Notes: generated from the sequence alone by a model not told the origin. 64,000 bases of DNA from Polynucleobacter sp. AP-Reno-20A-A9 (GCF_018882085.1 NZ_JACVPB010000001.1:1-64000); one strand, 5' to 3'. Shown: positions 38,404 to 51,963, numbered from the stretch's first letter. Program-made: numbers and translations.

Positions 38404-39174
38404 ATGGCAAAAATTTTCTGTATTGCAAATCAAAAAGGTGGTGTTGGTAAGACCACTACTGCTGTTAATTTGGCGGCAGGCTTAGCCGGACTGCAGCAGC
38501 GTGTTTTGCTGGTTGACCTTGATCCTCAGGGCAATGCCACCATGGGCTCTGGAGTGGAGAAGGCAGACTTAAACGCAAGCGTATATCAGGTGTTAATTGG
38601 CATGACATCAGTTAAAGAATGTATGCAACGTTGCGAAAGCTCTGGGTATGACGTGTTGCCTGCTAATCGTGATTTAGCTGGCGCCGAAATTGAATTGGTG
38701 GAGTTGGATTTGCGCGAAGCTCGCTTAAAAGATGCGCTTGCTGAAGTTGCAAATGATTTCGACTTTATTTTAATTGACTGCCCGCCCGCCTTATCTTTAT
38801 TAACGCTCAATGGATTGTGCGCAGCAAACGGCGTGATCGTGCCAATGCAATGTGAATATTTTGCATTGGAAGGCTTGTCTGATTTGGTGAACACTATCAA
38901 GCAGGTACATGCGAATTTAAACCCGGATTTAGTCATCATTGGTTTATTGCGAGTTATGTTTGATCCGCGCATGACTTTGCAGCAACAAGTTTCTGATCAA
39001 CTGCTTGAGCACTTTGGCGACAAAGTATTTAAGACGATTATTCCGCGCAATGTGCGTCTTGCTGAGGCTCCATCTTATGGGCTTCCTGGTGTGGCGTTCG
39101 ATAAATCATCGCGTGGTGCAAAAGCCTATTTAGAGTTTGGCGCCGAGATGGTTGAGCGCATCAAGCACATGTAA
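38404..39174 (+). CDS. parA: chromosome partitioning ATPase ParA
   Basis: A 256-residue ParA/Soj-type ATPase with deviant Walker A KGGVGKTTTAVNLA (residues about 11-20), switch DLDPQGNATMG and Walker B FILIDCPPALSLL. It binds DNA non-specifically as an ATP dimer and moves ParB-parS complexes. There is no N-terminal helix-turn-helix, as expected for a chromosomal ParA. Followed by parB after 24 bases. Confidence 0.95.
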   Translation: MAKIFCIANQKGGVGKTTTAVNLAAGLAGLQQRVLLVDLDPQGNATMGSGVEKADLNASVYQVLIGMTSVKECMQRCESSGYDVLPANRDLAGAEIELVELDLREARLKDALAEVANDFDFILIDCPPALSLLTLNGLCAANGVIVPMQCEYFALEGLSDLVNTIKQVHANLNPDLVIIGLLRVMFDPRMTLQQQVSDQLLEHFGDKVFKTIIPRNVRLAEAPSYGLPGVAFDKSSRGAKAYLEFGAEMVERIKHM

Positions 39175-39198
39175 TTTTTAGAAAGAACAATAAAGATC

Positions 39199-40089
39199 AT
39201 GGTTGCCATTAAGAAAAAAGGGTTGGGTAGAGGCCTTGAGGCTTTGCTTGGGGAGAAGGCGCAACAAGCAAATCCATCTACCGATATCAATCGTTTACCG
39301 CTAACCGCTTTGCAGGCTGGCAAATATCAGCCGCGTCAAAAAATGGAAGCCGGCGCATTACAAGAGTTAGCAGAAAGCATTCGCGAGCAAGGTGTGATGC
39401 AGCCCCTATTGGTTCGCCTGGTATCCCCTGGTAAATACGAAATTATTGCAGGTGAAAGACGTTTTCGTGCGGCAACTATTGCGGGTTTAAAAGAGGTTCC
39501 TGTTTTGGTTTCTGGCGCCGATGATCAGGCTGCGGCAGCAATGGCCCTTGTGGAAAACATGCAGCGAGAGGATTTGAATCCTCTCGAAGAGTCGCAAGGT
39601 TTAGCCCGGTTAATTGATGAGTTTGGTTTTACACATGAGCAGGCTGCCAAAGCCGTAGGAAAGTCTCGCAGCGCCATCACTAATCTATTGCGCCTCGCTC
39701 AGCTGGCTAAGCCGGTGCAAGCCATGTTGTTGGCTGGAGACATAGACATGGGCCATGCACGCGCACTTTTGCCTCTTCCAGGAGCAAGCCAAGTGGCGTT
39801 GGCTCAGAGAATCTCTGCTCAAGGCCTCTCGGTTCGTGAGGCCGAGCGCATGACGGCCGCTTTGGTAATTGCTGGCGGTCAAATTGGTGACAAAAAAGCC
39901 AAAACTAAGCCTGGCACTTCTTCGCCGAGTAGTGATCCTGATATGCAGCGTTTGACGCAAGAAATTGCAGATTTGATTGGCCTAAGCACGGAATTTAAGC
40001 TTAAAGGCAAAGGCGGAGAGCTCAGGCTTCGGTTCAGCCAATTCGATGAATTAGATTCCCTACTAAAAAAATTGGGCATTGAGTCATAA
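39199..40089 (+). CDS. parB: chromosome partitioning protein ParB
   Basis: A 296-residue ParB. N-terminal CTPase domain with GERRFRAATIAGL and ENMQREDLNPLEES; central helix-turn-helix (TNLLRLAQLAKPVQAML region, preceded by QAAKAVGKSRSAI) that recognises parS; short C-terminal dimerisation domain (from about 250). It spreads from the parS sites at 35747 and 37220. Confidence 0.95.
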   Translation: MVAIKKKGLGRGLEALLGEKAQQANPSTDINRLPLTALQAGKYQPRQKMEAGALQELAESIREQGVMQPLLVRLVSPGKYEIIAGERRFRAATIAGLKEVPVLVSGADDQAAAAMALVENMQREDLNPLEESQGLARLIDEFGFTHEQAAKAVGKSRSAITNLLRLAQLAKPVQAMLLAGDIDMGHARALLPLPGASQVALAQRISAQGLSVREAERMTAALVIAGGQIGDKKAKTKPGTSSPSSDPDMQRLTQEIADLIGLSTEFKLKGKGGELRLRFSQFDELDSLLKKLGIES

Positions 40090-40158
40090 ATTAGGTCGAA
40101 AAATGTCCCCAAATCCTTTGACATATTGCACTGCAAACACTAAACTTCCGGGGCTAAA

Positions 40159-40653
40159 TTGATTCCTCAAAAAAATCAATTTTCCGAGACAAGCGAATGG
40201 GATGAGCCCGAAGAAGAAATTATTCGGGTTTACAGCAAGGAAGAAATTGTTGCGCTGCAGCAAAGTAATGCGACAAAGTATCGAGCCCTTTCGCCTTGGA
40301 AAATTATTTTGGCCCAAGTGTTGATTACAGCTATCAGCATGCTGTTTTGGTCAATTTTTGGGGAGCCGGTTCGGGTAAGCCTTTATACTCAGTCGGCCTT
40401 TTTAGGTGGTTTAATTAGCGTCTTGCCTACAACCCTGTTTTTAACAAGGCTGGAGTTGGCAAAAAAATCGCAAAGATTAAATCCAGGAAGATTTTTGGCG
40501 GCATTGGTTTCTGGCGAATTTATCAAAATCGCAGTGACATTAATGCTGTTTATAGGGATTGCATATTTTGTCCCTGGCGTGCTTTGGGTCCCGCTGTTGG
40601 TGACTTACCTGCTTGCTTTGAAGTGTGTATGGCTAGTGTGGTTGTGGCGCTAA
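40159..40653 (+). CDS. atpI: ATP synthase subunit I-like protein
   Basis: A 164-residue protein starting at a TTG. A hydrophilic N-terminus (about 1-55) is followed by four membrane helices (about 58-75, 80-97, 115-135, 138-160). Position directly before atpB and topology fit AtpI, a poorly conserved assembly factor for the c-ring. No good Shine-Dalgarno is seen before the TTG, so the start is uncertain. Confidence 0.8.
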   Translation: MIPQKNQFSETSEWDEPEEEIIRVYSKEEIVALQQSNATKYRALSPWKIILAQVLITAISMLFWSIFGEPVRVSLYTQSAFLGGLISVLPTTLFLTRLELAKKSQRLNPGRFLAALVSGEFIKIAVTLMLFIGIAYFVPGVLWVPLLVTYLLALKCVWLVWLWR

Positions 40654-40690
40654 GTAGTGACCATTGAGATTGAAACAAAGGACTAGTTAA

Positions 40691-41881
<1,191 letters not shown>

Positions 41882-41944
41882 TTGTTTTGGCGTGGATGAC
41901 CAACGAGTCATCCAACTGTTCTCAACAATACTGAAAGGAATATC

Positions 41945-42415
41945 GTGAATCTGAACGCGACCCTATTCGCGCAAATGATCGTTTTCTTCGTCTTATGGTG
42001 GGTTGTTGCACGCTTTGTGTGGCCGCCACTAGTTAAGGCGTTAGATGAGCGTTCAAGCAAAATTGCTGATGGTTTAGCTGCTGCCGAGCGTGGTAAAGAA
42101 GCTCTCGCATTAGCCAGCAATGAAGCTGAGCAAGAATTAACAAAAGCACGCCAAGAAGGTGTTCAACGCGTTGCTGAAGCTGAAAAACGTGCACAAATGT
42201 CAGCCGAAGAAATTCGCGCTAACGCACAAGCTGAAGCCGCACGCATCATCTCTCAAGCGCAACAAGACGCAGCCCAACAAGTAACGCGTGCCCGCGAAGT
42301 TCTGCGTGCTGAAGTAGCTGTTCTCGCTGTTAAAGGCGCCGAGCAAATTTTGCGTCGCGAAGTTGATGCAAAAGCGCATGGCCAATTACTTGACCAACTA
42401 AAGGCAGAACTTTGA
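41945..42415 (+). CDS. atpF: ATP synthase F0 subunit b
   Basis: A 156-residue protein starting at GTG: one N-terminal membrane helix ([21 protein letters not shown]) followed by a long Ala/Glu/Gln-rich coiled coil. It forms the peripheral stalk with AtpH. An AAAGGA ribosome-binding site (41934-41939) supports the GTG. Only one b gene is present, so the stalk is a homodimer. Confidence 0.96.
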   Translation: MNLNATLFAQMIVFFVLWWVVARFVWPPLVKALDERSSKIADGLAAAERGKEALALASNEAEQELTKARQEGVQRVAEAEKRAQMSAEEIRANAQAEAARIISQAQQDAAQQVTRAREVLRAEVAVLAVKGAEQILRREVDAKAHGQLLDQLKAEL

Positions 42416-42416
42416 T

Positions 42417-42953
42417 ATGGCTGAATTAGCCACTATTGCACGTCCTTACGCGGAAGCGCTTTTTCAAAGTGCTAAGCCGGCTGAGCTCGCTGGTTGTTTA
42501 GAGCAGCTAAACGAATTGGCACAGCTTGCTGCTTTGCCAGAAGTTGCTGCTTTATCAAACAACCCAAAAGTATCCGCCGATGATTTAAGTAAGTTGCTTT
42601 CCGGCATGGTGAAGACCAAGCTAGATGGCAAGGTTGCCAGCTTTTTAAATCTCGTGAATCAAAACCACCGCTTAGCGGCTGTTCCTGAAATTGCGCATCA
42701 ATTTGAAGCAATGAAGAACAAAAGCGAAGGTGCTGCAGAAGTAAATATTACTAGCGCATTCCCTTTAGAGGGTTCTGCGTTAAATGATTTGTTGTCAAGT
42801 TTGAAGAAGCGCTTTGGGGGTAAAGAATTGCGCCCAACTATTCAAATTGACCCAACATTGATTGGCGGAGTGCGCATTCAGGTTGGCGATGAAGTAATGG
42901 ATAGTTCAGTGAAGTCCCAGTTAGCTCAAATGCAAGCAAGTCTTGGCGCATAA
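42417..42953 (+). CDS. atpH: ATP synthase F1 subunit delta
   Basis: A 178-residue soluble subunit with typical opening TIARPYAEALFQSAK and C-terminal PTLIGGVRIQVGDEVMDSSVKSQL. It links the b-dimer to the top of F1. One base separates it from atpF. Confidence 0.96.
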   Translation: MAELATIARPYAEALFQSAKPAELAGCLEQLNELAQLAALPEVAALSNNPKVSADDLSKLLSGMVKTKLDGKVASFLNLVNQNHRLAAVPEIAHQFEAMKNKSEGAAEVNITSAFPLEGSALNDLLSSLKKRFGGKELRPTIQIDPTLIGGVRIQVGDEVMDSSVKSQLAQMQASLGA

Positions 42954-42998
42954 GTGATCCCTATTAAGAACATACGAAATAAGACCCAGGAGTAAGTA

Positions 42999-44540
42999 AT
43001 GCAACTCAACCCTTCCGAGATCAGCGAGCTGATCAAAAGCCGAATTAGCGAATTGGGCGTTGACTCCCAAGTTCGCAACGAAGGCACTGTTATTTCAGTG
43101 ACCGACGGTATTTGCCGCGTACATGGCTTGTCAGGCGTTATGCAGGGCGAAATGTTGGAGTTTCCAAACAACACTATCGGCCTAGCATTAAACCTTGAGC
43201 GTGATTCTGTTGGCGCCGTAGTGTTGGGTGAATACACCCACATTAAAGAAGGCGACCCAGTGAAATGTACTGGCCGAATTTTGGAAGTTCCAGTTGGTCC
43301 AGAGTTGCTCGGTCGCGTTGTAAACGCACTCGGCCAACCAATTGACGGCAAAGGCCCAATCAATACCAAGTTAACTGACTTTATCGAAAAAGTTGCTCCA
43401 GGCGTTATCGCACGTCAATCCGTTAGTCAGCCAGTACAAACTGGATTGAAGGCGATTGATGCAATGGTTCCAATTGGCCGTGGTCAGCGCGAGTTGATCA
43501 TTGGTGACCGCCAGACTGGTAAGACAGCTGTTGCGGTTGACGCGATCATTAACCAAAAAGGTAAAGGCGTTTATTGCGTTTACGTGGCGATCGGTCAAAA
43601 AGCTTCCACTATTGCTAACGTTGTTCGCAAGCTCACAGAATTGGGCGCGATGGAGTACACCGTTGTTGTTGCAGCGAGTGCTTCTGAGTCTGCAGCGATG
43701 CAGTACCTCTCGGCTTACGCAGGTTGCACCATGGGCGAATACTTCCGCGATCGCGGCGAAGACGCTTTGATTGTTTACGATGACTTAACTAAGCAAGCAG
43801 TTGCTTATCGTCAAATCTCCTTGTTGCTCCGTCGCCCACCAGGCCGCGAAGCTTATCCTGGCGACGTTTTCTACCTCCACTCACGCTTGCTCGAGCGCGC
43901 TGCTCGTGTAAATGCTGAGTATGTTGAGAAGTTCACCAATGGGGCTGTAAAAGGTAAGACCGGTTCATTGACTGCATTGCCAATCATTGAAACTCAAGCT
44001 GGTGACGTTTCTGCATTCGTTCCAACTAACGTAATTTCGATTACTGACGGTCAGATCTTCTTGGAAACTGACTTGTTTAACGCCGGCGTACGTCCTGCGA
44101 TTAACGCCGGTATTTCTGTTTCCCGCGTTGGTGGTGCTGCACAAACTAAAGTGATTAAGAAGTTGTCTGGCGGTATTCGTACAGACCTGGCGCAATATCG
44201 TGAATTGGCGGCGTTTGCCCAGTTCGCATCTGATCTTGACGAAGCAACCCGCAAGCAGTTAGAGCGCGGTCGTCGCGTTACTGAATTGTGTAAGCAAGCT
44301 CAATACAAGCCACTCCAAGTTTGGGAAATGGCTGCTTCACTTTATGCTGTTAATAACGGCTACTTTGATGATCTCGAAGTGAAGAACGTATTGGCATTCG
44401 AAAAAGGTTTGCAAGATCACTTGAAATCCAAATATGCTGACTTGGTTGCGCGTATTGAAGAGACTAAAGATTTAAGCAAAGATGACGAAGCCGCTTTGCG
44501 TGCTGCGATTGAGGATTACAAGCGTTCTGCCTCTTTCTAA
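42999..44540 (+). CDS. atpA: ATP synthase F1 subunit alpha
   Basis: A 513-residue non-catalytic nucleotide-binding subunit. P-loop [13 protein letters not shown], and the alpha-type [22 protein letters not shown] before it; Arg finger in [10 protein letters not shown]. Full length. The CAGGAGTAAGTA ribosome-binding site is strong. Confidence 0.97.
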   Translation: MQLNPSEISELIKSRISELGVDSQVRNEGTVISVTDGICRVHGLSGVMQGEMLEFPNNTIGLALNLERDSVGAVVLGEYTHIKEGDPVKCTGRILEVPVGPELLGRVVNALGQPIDGKGPINTKLTDFIEKVAPGVIARQSVSQPVQTGLKAIDAMVPIGRGQRELIIGDRQTGKTAVAVDAIINQKGKGVYCVYVAIGQKASTIANVVRKLTELGAMEYTVVVAASASESAAMQYLSAYAGCTMGEYFRDRGEDALIVYDDLTKQAVAYRQISLLLRRPPGREAYPGDVFYLHSRLLERAARVNAEYVEKFTNGAVKGKTGSLTALPIIETQAGDVSAFVPTNVISITDGQIFLETDLFNAGVRPAINAGISVSRVGGAAQTKVIKKLSGGIRTDLAQYRELAAFAQFASDLDEATRKQLERGRRVTELCKQAQYKPLQVWEMAASLYAVNNGYFDDLEVKNVLAFEKGLQDHLKSKYADLVARIEETKDLSKDDEAALRAAIEDYKRSASF

Positions 44541-44557
44541 GAGGGCTCGCATAAATC

Positions 44558-45427
44558 ATGGCAAGCACAAAAGAGATACGGTCTAAGATCAAGAGCGTGC
44601 AAAACACGCGCAAGATCACGAAGGCAATGGAAATGGTCGCCGCATCCAAGATGCGTCGCGCTCAAGAGCGCATGCGTAATGCGCGTCCATATGCTGAAAA
44701 AATTCGTGAGATTGTTGCTAACCTTTCCAAGGCAAATCCTGAGTTCCGCCCTGCTTACATGGCAACTCGTGAAGTGAAGAAGGTTGGCACGATTTTGGTT
44801 ACAACAGACAAAGGCTTGTGCGGAGGTTTAAATACCAACGTCTTGCGTTTGATTGCTAACCAAGTGCGTGATTTGCAGGACAAAAATGTTGAGATTGCGT
44901 ACACCGCAATTGGTTCTAAAGGCCTGCAATTCTTGAACCGCTCAAAAGCAAAACTCATTTCTCAAACGATCCAAATTGGTGACACACCCCACATGGATGT
45001 TTTGATTGGTGCAATTGTTGCCCAGTTAGAAGCGTTTGAGCGTGGCGAGATTGATGCTGTTTATTTGGCGTACACCCGCTTTGTAAATGCAATGAAACAA
45101 GAGCCTGTTTTAGAAAAACTCTTGCCTTTGGAGCCAGCGGCTTTGACTCCACAAGAAAAAACAGGCAATTCTTGGGATTACATCTACGAACCCGATGCGG
45201 AGTCCATTTTGAATGGCTTGCTAAAGCGTTATGTAGAGGCAATGATTTATCAAGCTGTTGCTGAAAATATGGCTTCAGAACAATCTGCACGCATGGTCTC
45301 AATGAAGGCCGCTTCAGATAATGCGAAGAATGTAATCGGCGAATTGCAATTGGAATACAACAAGACACGACAGGCTGCTATTACTAAAGAGTTGTCAGAA
45401 ATTGTTGGCGGAGCGGCTGCGGTTTAA
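44558..45427 (+). CDS. atpG: ATP synthase F1 subunit gamma
   Basis: A 289-residue central-stalk subunit: N-terminal helix [20 protein letters not shown], Rossmann-like middle with [14 protein letters not shown], and C-terminal helix [32 protein letters not shown]. Rotates within alpha3-beta3. Confidence 0.97.
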   Translation: MASTKEIRSKIKSVQNTRKITKAMEMVAASKMRRAQERMRNARPYAEKIREIVANLSKANPEFRPAYMATREVKKVGTILVTTDKGLCGGLNTNVLRLIANQVRDLQDKNVEIAYTAIGSKGLQFLNRSKAKLISQTIQIGDTPHMDVLIGAIVAQLEAFERGEIDAVYLAYTRFVNAMKQEPVLEKLLPLEPAALTPQEKTGNSWDYIYEPDAESILNGLLKRYVEAMIYQAVAENMASEQSARMVSMKAASDNAKNVIGELQLEYNKTRQAAITKELSEIVGGAAAV

Positions 45428-45467
45428 GCAGTCAGCGTTTAGGAATACGAAAGAATTCAGGAATTAA

Positions 45468-46883
<1,416 letters not shown>

Positions 46884-46895
46884 TCTAGGGAAATT

Positions 46896-47312
46896 ATGTC
46901 AACCATACGCGTCGATGTAGTAAGTGCTGAGCAATCTATTTTCAGCGGGGAAGCCAAGTTTGTTGCGCTTCCTGGCGAAAGTGGTGAGCTCGGTATTTTG
47001 CGCGGCCACACTCCTTTGATTACACGTATTCGTCCAGGCTCAGTTCGCATTGAAAAAGCCGATGGTGATGAAGAGTTTGTTTTCGTAGCAGGTGGCTATT
47101 TAGAAGTTCAGCCAGATCGCGTTACTGTTTTAGCGGATACCGCTATTCGTGGACATGATCTTGATGAAGCTAAGGCTATTGAGGCTAAGAAACGTGCTGA
47201 AGAAGCTATGCAAAACCGTGGCACTGACTTTGATTTGGCTCTGGCTCAATCTGAGTTTGCAATGGCGGCCGCACAGTTGGCTGCAATTGCTCGTTTCCGT
47301 CGCAAAAAGTAA
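46896..47312 (+). CDS. atpC: ATP synthase F1 subunit epsilon
   Basis: A 138-residue subunit: beta-barrel domain ([39 protein letters not shown]) and a C-terminal helical hairpin that can inhibit ATP hydrolysis. Last gene of the atp operon; hemE follows after 15 bases. Confidence 0.96.
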   Translation: MSTIRVDVVSAEQSIFSGEAKFVALPGESGELGILRGHTPLITRIRPGSVRIEKADGDEEFVFVAGGYLEVQPDRVTVLADTAIRGHDLDEAKAIEAKKRAEEAMQNRGTDFDLALAQSEFAMAAAQLAAIARFRRKK

Positions 47313-47327
47313 TAGCCGGTCATCTCC

Positions 47328-48440
47328 TTGCTGTTAAATGATCGGTTTTTGAAGGCCTGCCTGGGCGAAGCGGTTGATCAAACACCGCTTTGGCTCATGC
47401 GACAAGCTGGCCGATATCTTCCCGAGTACAACGCTACTCGAGCTAGAGCCGGAAGTTTTTTAGGGCTCGCTAAAAATCCTGCATACGCTACTGAAGTAAC
47501 CCTTCAGCCTTTAGATCGCTATCCTTTGGACGCGGCGATATTATTCTCTGATATTTTGACTATTCCAGATGCAATGGGGTTAGGTCTTAAATTTACCGCA
47601 GGCGAAGGCCCAAGCTTTGAGCGCCCTCTTCGCACTGAAGAGGCAGTCAAAAAACTGCATGTAGCTGATATGGATCAGCTGAAATATGTTTTTGATGCAG
47701 TTTCAGAAATTCGTAAAGCATTAATACAAGATGGCAAGCAAAGGGTTCCGTTGATTGGGTTCTCCGGAAGTCCTTGGACATTGGCTTGCTACATGATTGA
47801 TGGCTCAAGTGCCGATGATTTTCGTCACGCCAAAACAATGATGTTTAGTCGTCCAGATTTGCTCGAACATATCTTGGATATCAATGCCCAGTCTGTAGCC
47901 GCTTATCTGATTGAGCAAGTAAAGGCAGGCGCGCAAGCTCTGATGATTTTTGATACCTGGGGCGGAATGCTCCCAGATGGCTGGTATCAAAGAATGTCTC
48001 TAGCCTCAATGCAAAAAGTGATTTCTTTATTGCCACGCGAGCATGAGGGTAGAAAAATTCCCGTAATCATGTTCACCAAGGGTGGCGGGATTTGGTTGAA
48101 CGATATGGCACAAGTTGGTGCCGACGTTATTGCAATTGATTGGACAATGTCTCTGAGTTGCGCACGCAAACAATTGCTGGCTCTGAATAAGCCGCTAGCA
48201 TTGCAAGGTAATTTAGACCCGCTTATTCTGTTTTCAGAGCCAAAACAAATTGCGCAGCAAGCTAACCTCCTGCTTGAGGATTTGGCGAGTGCTCCAGCCC
48301 TTAAGTCGGGTTTACATCCCCTAGACGGACATGTCTTTAATCTTGGGCATGGAATTTCTCAATTTACCCCCCCTGAAAGTGTCACAGCTCTCGCCGAAGC
48401 GGTCATTGAGCGCTCAAGGGCCCTCAGGACAAAGTCGTAA
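47328..48440 (+). CDS. hemE: uroporphyrinogen decarboxylase
   Basis: A 370-residue enzyme that decarboxylates uroporphyrinogen III to coproporphyrinogen III in haem synthesis. Signatures: [32 protein letters not shown], and GNLDP near the end. The start is a TTG at 47328 ([14 protein letters not shown]); a TAG 13 bases upstream prevents a longer form. The link to the ATP synthase operon is only by position. Confidence 0.95.
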   Translation: MLLNDRFLKACLGEAVDQTPLWLMRQAGRYLPEYNATRARAGSFLGLAKNPAYATEVTLQPLDRYPLDAAILFSDILTIPDAMGLGLKFTAGEGPSFERPLRTEEAVKKLHVADMDQLKYVFDAVSEIRKALIQDGKQRVPLIGFSGSPWTLACYMIDGSSADDFRHAKTMMFSRPDLLEHILDINAQSVAAYLIEQVKAGAQALMIFDTWGGMLPDGWYQRMSLASMQKVISLLPREHEGRKIPVIMFTKGGGIWLNDMAQVGADVIAIDWTMSLSCARKQLLALNKPLALQGNLDPLILFSEPKQIAQQANLLLEDLASAPALKSGLHPLDGHVFNLGHGISQFTPPESVTALAEAVIERSRALRTKS

Positions 48441-48705
48441 TACTGAGTGATTGCTAACTTGCCATTAGAATTTTTGATGAAAGTTATGCACAGATAGCGG
48501 GAAAATTCGAAATTCAGTGAGATTGCGAATAAAGATGAAAATTCACTTTCGAATATCATTGTAAGTTATTGAATTATATAAACAATTACTAAAAAGCTTT
48601 AAAAGGGTGCAGAATCCGAAAGCTGATAAATTAGCTTATAAATCAGATTCTTTGGATGATATCCACAGACTTATCCACAAGCAAACTAGAGATTTGAAGT
48701 AAATC
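48441..48705 (+). promoter_or_regulatory. hemE-priA intergenic region with DnaA boxes
   Basis: AT-rich, non-coding. It holds a perfect DnaA box TTATCCACA at 48671-48679 and a consensus-fitting variant TTATGCACA at 48485-48493. The near box lies 27 bases before the priA ATG, where bound DnaA could affect priA transcription. Palindromic TAAAAAGCTTTTAA-like sequence occurs near 48590-48604. No gene seen. Confidence 0.55.
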
Positions 48706-50832
48706 ATGCCCCCTCCAATCGTTGTTCAAGTTGTTGTTGATAAGCCCCTTGCTCAGGGCTTTGACTACTTGTGGGACAAGGAGGCATTGGGTGGTGCACC
48801 AGAGGTAGGAGTAATAGTTGAGGTCCCCTTTGGGCGCAGCACCCTCGTTGGATTAGTAATTAAAGTAAGCGCTCACTCAGATTATGAGTTAGACAAGTTA
48901 AAGTCAGTAACTAAGGTGGCGCCACTTCCCCCTTTGGATCCAGCCGTCTTGAGGCTGATGAACTTTGCAAGTCAGTACTACACACATGCGCTTGGTGAGA
49001 CCATCATTCCCGCTATTCCACAGATGTGGAAAAAGTCAGATGACTGGGAAAAGATTCCCAAAAAATTAGCTGCAGATGAAGAAAAACAAAAGAAAAAAAT
49101 CAAGCAAGAGGCAGCTGAGGGATTTATTGATGAGGCCCATTTGAATGACGGCCAAAAGCTTGCCTTAGAAAAATTACGCACCATCCATTCGAATGAATTT
49201 AAAGCGGTTCTTTTGCAAGGACAAACTGGTAGTGGAAAGACGGCTGTATTTTTAAATTGGTTGAGCGGAATTTTGGAGGATGCAAGTGCACAAGTTTTGC
49301 TCTTGGTTCCAGAAATTAACTTAACGCCACAGCTAGAGCGAAGAGTGCGCGCTTATTTTCCAGATAAAAAAATGGTTGTGCTTCACAGTGGCGTGAGTGA
49401 AAAAGTTAGAGGTATTGCCTGGTATGAGGCGATGACTGGTAAAGCCCAAATTATTTTGGGAACAAGATTGGCTGCATTAACTCCCTTGCCCAATCTACGC
49501 GCCATTGTTGTCGATGAAGAGCATGATCCATCCTATAAACAACAAGATGGTATTCGTTACTCCGCACGGGATCTTGCGATATGGCGTGCCCATGACCTCA
49601 GGGCGCCGATCTTATTGGCCTCGGCTACACCATCGCTTGAGACTTGGATGGCTGCTCGGGCTGATCGTTATGACTACATTCGTCTTGATCAACGCGCCCA
49701 AGGCGCAAGCCTGCCAAGAGTGCATTTGATTAATACGCGCGATCCACAAACGCAATTTAGTCCGGGCGATATAGAGAAGCCCAAATCCAAAAGTTTGATT
49801 ACTAAAACCCTCGCCAATGCGGTCAGTCAGAATTTAGAAAACAAGCAGCAAAGTCTCATACTCATCAACCGGCGAGGGTATGCCCCCGTTCTCAGTTGCG
49901 GCGCTTGTTCTTGGCTCTCAAGGTGCGAGCAATGCAGTTCTTATATGGTGCTGCATAAAGCAGGTGCCCTTGGTAGGAGGTCAGCTTTAAGTTGCCATCA
50001 CTGTGGTCTGGTGAAATCAATTCCAAATCATTGTCCTGATTGTGGCAATGCAGACTTGAAGACCTTGGGGCAAGGAACTCAAAAGATCGAAGATGCTATT
50101 GAGGAAATGTGGCCAGGCGCAAGAGTACTGCGAGTTGATACAGACTCCAGTAGAAAGAGTAAGGGTGCGGAAGAGCTCTTTCAGGAGATTCATGAAGGCA
50201 ATGTCGATATTGTTGTTGGAACCCAGATGATTGCCAAAGGACATGATTATCAAAATATTGGCTTAGTAGCTGTATTGGATGCTGATAGTAGATTGTTTTC
50301 TCAAGACTTTAGGGCTGCAGAGCGATTATTTGCGCAGTTAGTTCAAGTTGCAGGACGCGCCGGACGATCCAACAAGGATGGCGAAGCGGGTGGCGCTATT
50401 TATATAGAAACCCAGTTTCCGGAATCTGCGGTCTTTCAGTTTTTATTGCGCCATGACGTAGATGGATTTTTAAGTTTTACTGCCAATGAAAGAAAAGAAG
50501 CGGGCCTGCCGCCATTTGCATACCAGGCTCTCATCCATGCTGAGGCTAAAAGCTTAGACAGGGCAATTCAGTTTTTGAGTGCCCTGAAGGGGCATTTAAA
50601 GTCTCGGGGGCTGATAGCTAAAGGCCTCAGAATCTATGATCCAGTTCCCAAGCCAGTTATGAGAGTAGCGGGCTCGGAACGCGCCCAACTTCTGGTGGAG
50701 TCTGACGATCGCAGAAACCTCCAAGAAATCTTAGAGGCAATGGATCTTTATTTGCGAGAGAATTCTCAGGGGCGCATTAGCAAAGAGGGGCGCATTCGTT
50801 GGTTAATTGAACGCGATCCTATTTCAATCTAA
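48706..50832 (+). CDS. priA: primosomal helicase PriA
   Basis: A 708-residue superfamily-2 helicase for replication restart. N-terminal 3'-DNA-binding domain (VVQVVVDKPLAQGFDYLWDK), Walker A GQTGSGKTAVF, DEEH box in VVDEEHDPSYKQQDG, and the zinc-binding cysteines (CGAC, CEQC, CHHC, CPDC between about 397 and 445) are all present. Length is typical. Confidence 0.95.
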   Translation: MPPPIVVQVVVDKPLAQGFDYLWDKEALGGAPEVGVIVEVPFGRSTLVGLVIKVSAHSDYELDKLKSVTKVAPLPPLDPAVLRLMNFASQYYTHALGETIIPAIPQMWKKSDDWEKIPKKLAADEEKQKKKIKQEAAEGFIDEAHLNDGQKLALEKLRTIHSNEFKAVLLQGQTGSGKTAVFLNWLSGILEDASAQVLLLVPEINLTPQLERRVRAYFPDKKMVVLHSGVSEKVRGIAWYEAMTGKAQIILGTRLAALTPLPNLRAIVVDEEHDPSYKQQDGIRYSARDLAIWRAHDLRAPILLASATPSLETWMAARADRYDYIRLDQRAQGASLPRVHLINTRDPQTQFSPGDIEKPKSKSLITKTLANAVSQNLENKQQSLILINRRGYAPVLSCGACSWLSRCEQCSSYMVLHKAGALGRRSALSCHHCGLVKSIPNHCPDCGNADLKTLGQGTQKIEDAIEEMWPGARVLRVDTDSSRKSKGAEELFQEIHEGNVDIVVGTQMIAKGHDYQNIGLVAVLDADSRLFSQDFRAAERLFAQLVQVAGRAGRSNKDGEAGGAIYIETQFPESAVFQFLLRHDVDGFLSFTANERKEAGLPPFAYQALIHAEAKSLDRAIQFLSALKGHLKSRGLIAKGLRIYDPVPKPVMRVAGSERAQLLVESDDRRNLQEILEAMDLYLRENSQGRISKEGRIRWLIERDPISI

Positions 50833-50845
50833 TTGATTTCAGATA

Positions 50846-51238
50846 TTAGGCGCCAGGGCCCGCGCTATATATTTCTGGGGTCAAGAGTTGATTGAGTTCT
50901 TCAGCAAGAATTTTATCGGAAGCGGGTTTGATTTTGAATAACCAAATACCGTATGGATTTTCATTCACGATCTCAGGCGATGCATCCACTTCTTCATTGA
51001 GGGCAACAATCTCTCCGCTTATGGGCGCATGAATATCACTAGCGGCCTTCACTGACTCAATCACAGCAATAGCCTCGCCCTGCTTTACTTGTTGCCCAAG
51101 CTTTGGGGCTTGAAAGAACATCACATCGCCTAGCGCCTCTTGCGCATGATTACTAATGCCAACCCACACTAAGCCATCACTTTCCTGATCGGCCCATTCG
51201 TGAGTTTCTGCAAATTTAAATGTATCTTGGCTATTCAT
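50846..51238 (-). CDS. gcvH: glycine cleavage system H protein
   Basis: A 130-residue lipoyl carrier. I chose the ATG giving MNSQDTFKFAETHEWADQES because an AAGGA site precedes it; an ATG 7 codons upstream is less likely. The lipoylated lysine is K64 in AIAVIESVKAASDI. H protein shuttles the aminomethyl group between the P, T and L proteins. No gcvT or gcvP is adjacent, so it is separated from its partners or acts also as a lipoate relay. Converges on priA (13 bases). Confidence 0.93.
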   Translation of the reverse strand: MNSQDTFKFAETHEWADQESDGLVWVGISNHAQEALGDVMFFQAPKLGQQVKQGEAIAVIESVKAASDIHAPISGEIVALNEEVDASPEIVNENPYGIWLFKIKPASDKILAEELNQLLTPEIYSAGPGA

Positions 51239-51318
51239 TGTTTTATCCTTTGAGTACATTTTATGCCGACTCCCATAAACTAGTTTTCTCCAAACGATTC
51301 ACTTAACCACTTGAACGT

Positions 51319-51963
51319 ATGCCAATTAAATTAGGAATTGTTCCCGTTACACCCTATGAGCAAAATTGCTCGATTTTGGTATGCCAGGAGACTGGCGACG
51401 CTGCTGTAGTTGATCCTGGTGGGGATATTGAAAAGATTCTTGAGGGCGTAAAGCAGATGGGTGGCAAGGTCAAAAAGATATTGCTGACGCATGGACATTT
51501 AGATCACTGCGCTGCCGCCAAAGACTTGGCTGATCAGCTTGGCGTGCCTATTGAGGGACCACAAGAAGACGAACGTTTTTGGATTGATCAGCTGCCAGAA
51601 CAAACAGTGCGCTTTGGTTTTGGGCATGCAAAAGTATTTGAGCCTGATCGTTGGTTAAATAATGGCGATCATGTGCAGGTTGGCAATGTTGATCTGGAGG
51701 TATTGCATTGTCCTGGCCATACGCCTGGGCACGTTGTATTTTTTGACAAAGAAGATCGCCTAGCAATTGTTGGGGACGTTTTGTTTGCAGGTTCAATTGG
51801 CAGAACAGATTTTCCACGCGGCAATCATGCGGATTTAATCAATGCGATTAAAACGAAATTGTGGCCTTTAGGCGATGATGTGCAGTTTGTTCCGGGGCAT
51901 GGTCCAATGTCTACGTTCGGAAAAGAACGTAAAACCAATCCCTATGTTGGGGATGGTGCTTAA
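51319..51963 (+). CDS. metallo-beta-lactamase fold hydrolase (glyoxalase II-like)
   Basis: A 214-residue MBL-fold enzyme with metal motif THGHLDHCAAAKDL (HxHxDH), downstream His in HCPGHTPGHVVFF, the bridging Asp in VGDVLFAGSIGRTD, and final His in VPGHGPMST. This pattern matches YcbL-type single-domain hydroxyacylglutathione hydrolases. Substrate is probably a thioester but cannot be fixed. It diverges from gcvH. Confidence 0.88.
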   Translation: MPIKLGIVPVTPYEQNCSILVCQETGDAAVVDPGGDIEKILEGVKQMGGKVKKILLTHGHLDHCAAAKDLADQLGVPIEGPQEDERFWIDQLPEQTVRFGFGHAKVFEPDRWLNNGDHVQVGNVDLEVLHCPGHTPGHVVFFDKEDRLAIVGDVLFAGSIGRTDFPRGNHADLINAIKTKLWPLGDDVQFVPGHGPMSTFGKERKTNPYVGDGA

